A DNA stretch of 22,753 nt from assembly GCA_963715045.1 (NCBI GenBank), contig CAVQRC010000036.1:1-22753 (forward strand), given 5' to 3'. The translations under genes and the position numbers were made by a program. Positions 21,075-22,753 of this stretch are shown in pieces (within the stretch, counting starts at the first letter, position 1; every line of letters begins with the position of its first letter). The notes below the pieces were generated by a model. That model was given only the letters and a program-made list of their open reading frames with translations, was not told where the DNA came from and searched no databases. The stretch is from CAVQRC01 sp963715045. GTDB lineage: Bacteria; Planctomycetota; Planctomycetia; Pirellulales; Lacipirellulaceae.

Positions 21075-22610
21075 ATGTCTGATTCAATGACGTATCAACG
21101 ATCTGCGGTCGCGATAATCCTGAGTGTGGTGATCTCATCGCCGGCAATTTCCTTCGCTCAGAATGCTCAACCGTCTGATGCAGATAGCGTCGAGTTGAAG
21201 CAGCAGGTTGCCGTGCTGACCGATGAGACGATCAAGCTGGCCATTGAGAAGGAAGTGCTCGCTTCGCAAGCGATCGACGGCCCGTCCGTAGTCGTCGATG
21301 TCGAACAGGGGATCGTTACGCTTTCGGGATGCGTCGAACACCTGCTTGCCGAAGACGTCGCAATCTCGATTGCGCAGCGAATTCGTGGCGTCGTATCCGT
21401 CGTGGACTTGATCGAGGTCGTCACACAGCGGCGACCTGATGCGGACTTGAAAAAGGATATCGAGGCGGCGCCGATCTCTGCCGACGCCGCCACGAGAGAG
21501 TTGCACCCCACGGTTGCCGTTGAGGACGGGATAGTAACGCTGGGCGGTACCGTGGCGACCTATGGGGAAAAGAAGCTTGTCGAGCAAGTTGCGGCGAGCG
21601 TCGCGGGAGTGATCGAGATACGGAACGAAGTGTTAGACGCACATAGCAAGGGAGTGTCCGATGAAGAACTGCGGCAAGAGATCAGTGAACTGTACAAGTA
21701 CACGATTCTGTTGGACGACGCGAAGATTCAGGTCGATGTGAAGGACGGGCATGTGGTGCTTAACGGTGTCGTGTCGACGGTATACCAGCGCACCCAGGCG
21801 GACCTTCTGGCGTACCGCGCTGGGGCAAAGTCGGTTGATTCACGCGGGATTCGCATCAGCGGACTGCACAGCGACCGCATGCTCCGTGAGGAGCGTTACG
21901 AACATGCTACGGACGCGGAAATTCGCGAAGCCGTACTACGGGCATGGAAGCACAATCCCGGTCTGGTCAGCGAGACGCCGGAAATCGAGGTTCTCCATGG
22001 GAAAGTGACCCTGACGGGAGATGTTGGCGACTTGCCGCAAGCTATCCGCCGAGCGGATTGCAAGGTACACGATCGGGGTCCGCCAGATCCAGAACGATCT
22101 CCAAGTCAAGTGGCCTGAAGCAAGTCCCAGCGACGATGCCATCGCCGTCAGTGTTCAAGAAGCAATTCGTCGTGATCCGTATGTCGATCCCGAGAACATT
22201 CGCGTGACTTCCGAAGACGCCCATGTGGGACTCTACGGAGTAGTCGAGAACGATTTCCAGAAGGAGCATGCACGGTGGACAGCGAGTGCGCCAAATCGGT
22301 GTGGTGCACGTCGATTGTGCCCTCAGTGTGAGGGCGAAGTGGGTCGAAAAGAGCGACGAAGCCATTGCTGCCGACTTACAGGAGCGTTTCGGCGACGACC
22401 TTTATCGATGAGGAAAACCGCGTCTCGGCCAGGGTCGAAGACGGAGTGGCCCTGCTGGAAGGCACGGTCGACTCGTGGTTCATGTGGCAGACGGCCTTGG
22501 ACCAGGCGTTGGCCGCCGGCGCTCGTGAGCCTCACATGATGATTGAAGTCCGCTATGGGGAAGCTGCTGCGACGCCCTACTACGGAACCCAGTACTACAT
22601 CCCGCGTTGA
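21075..22610 (+). CDS. Exported protein with six BON domains (three frame breaks)
   Basis: ATG 21075 starts a signal peptide (MSDSMTYQRSAVAIILSVVI, then SSPAISFAQNAQ). Six successive BON repeats follow, each with an Asp/Glu-rich helix opening, a V-x-V-x-x-G-x-V-x-L-x-G strand pair and a GV-type end: strand pairs VDVEQGIVTLSGCV, VAVEDGIVTLGGTV, VDVKDGHVVLNGVV, IEVLHGKVTLTGDV, TSEDAHVGLYGVV and ARVEDGVALLEGTV. BON domains bind phospholipids or envelope structures and occur in periplasmic stress proteins such as OsmY. The reading frame shifts by one base near 22050, near 22283 (then RQIGVVHVDCALSVRAKW) and near 22397 in a TTT run (then IDEENRVSARVEDG). All three are in the same direction, and correcting them gives one protein of about 511 residues ending TPYYGTQYYIPR. 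Number and order of BON domains are clear; the function is unknown. Confidence 0.85.
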
Positions 22611-22645
22611 GAGTCCGCAAACTACGCGACCCTGGAGTTGATATT

Positions 22646-22753
22646 GTGGATGTTGAAATCAGCGAAGTAGAACGCGATGTCTTGCTCGAAGTGCTGGAAA
22701 TGCATCGAGAGGAGCTCTACAGCGAGGTCCGGCGAAGCATGGATCATGACTAC
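22646..22753 (+). CDS. Small alpha-helical protein, 3' truncated by the window end
   Basis: GTG 22646 has a GGAG 8 nt upstream and opens a 36-residue frame running off the end (VDVEISEVERDVLLEVLEMH, REELYSEVRRSMDHDY). The pattern of Leu/Val with clustered Glu/Arg, and the acidic-histidine motif near SMDHDY, resembles small helical hypothetical proteins widespread in planctomycetes and other bacteria. No function known. It may share a transcript with the BON gene, 35 bp upstream. Confidence 0.55.
   Translation, partial: MDVEISEVERDVLLEVLEMHREELYSEVRRSMDHDY

Overview
This 22.75 kb, GC-rich window most likely comes from a planctomycete (Planctomycetota, Pirellulales/Planctomycetales-like). That is inferred from gene content: a secreted FGly-type sulfatase, a Sde182/DUF1593-type secreted protein, a copper type II ascorbate-dependent monooxygenase joined to a cytochrome-like segment, a membrane-anchored MutS-like ATPase, a multi-BON exported protein and a short carboxypeptidase-regulatory-like protein. 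No rRNA, tRNA, CRISPR array, phage gene or transposase gene was found.

Layout. 1-1336 (+): 3' part of a copper monooxygenase gene. 1356-3338 (+): OPT-family oligopeptide transporter, followed by an intrinsic terminator-like hairpin. 3365-4831 (+): AstD-type aldehyde dehydrogenase. Its 3' end carries an 8-bp G-rich tandem repeat and faces a roughly 10 kb minus-strand block (14985 down to 4968). In transcription order that block is: class III aminotransferase; GNAT acetyltransferase joined to an aminotransferase-like domain without a PLP lysine; C45-type NTN hydrolase; second class III aminotransferase; CoA-transferase subunit A; lysine 2,3-aminomutase (kamA); CoA-transferase subunit B; thiolase. 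Upstream lie a small doubtful ORF and a Uma2-like remnant. 15567-17418 (+) is a MutS-like membrane ATPase, convergent with a sulfatase (17462-18857, -). After a good sigma70-type promoter (18908-18937) come a small beta-domain protein, a DUF1593/Sde182 protein, a six-BON-domain exported protein, and the start of a small helical protein cut by the window end.

How the genes may work together. The minus-strand block fits oxidative catabolism of lysine through beta-lysine and acetylated intermediates: KamA makes beta-lysine, the GNAT acetylates N6, an aminotransferase removes the 3-amino group, the CoA-transferase activates the resulting 3-oxo acid, thiolase releases acetyl-CoA and 4-acetamidobutyryl-CoA, and the C45 hydrolase could deacetylate to a GABA-level product. 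An aminotransferase and the facing aldehyde dehydrogenase could finish the route. The chemistry resembles L-beta-lysine breakdown described biochemically in Pseudomonas. Assigning these genes to it is inference.

Caveat. Nine or ten reading-frame breaks disrupt otherwise well-conserved genes. Every one has the polarity of a single extra base, often in a short homopolymer. Uncorrected insertion errors in the assembly are the simplest explanation, so broken genes are annotated across their full homologous span.
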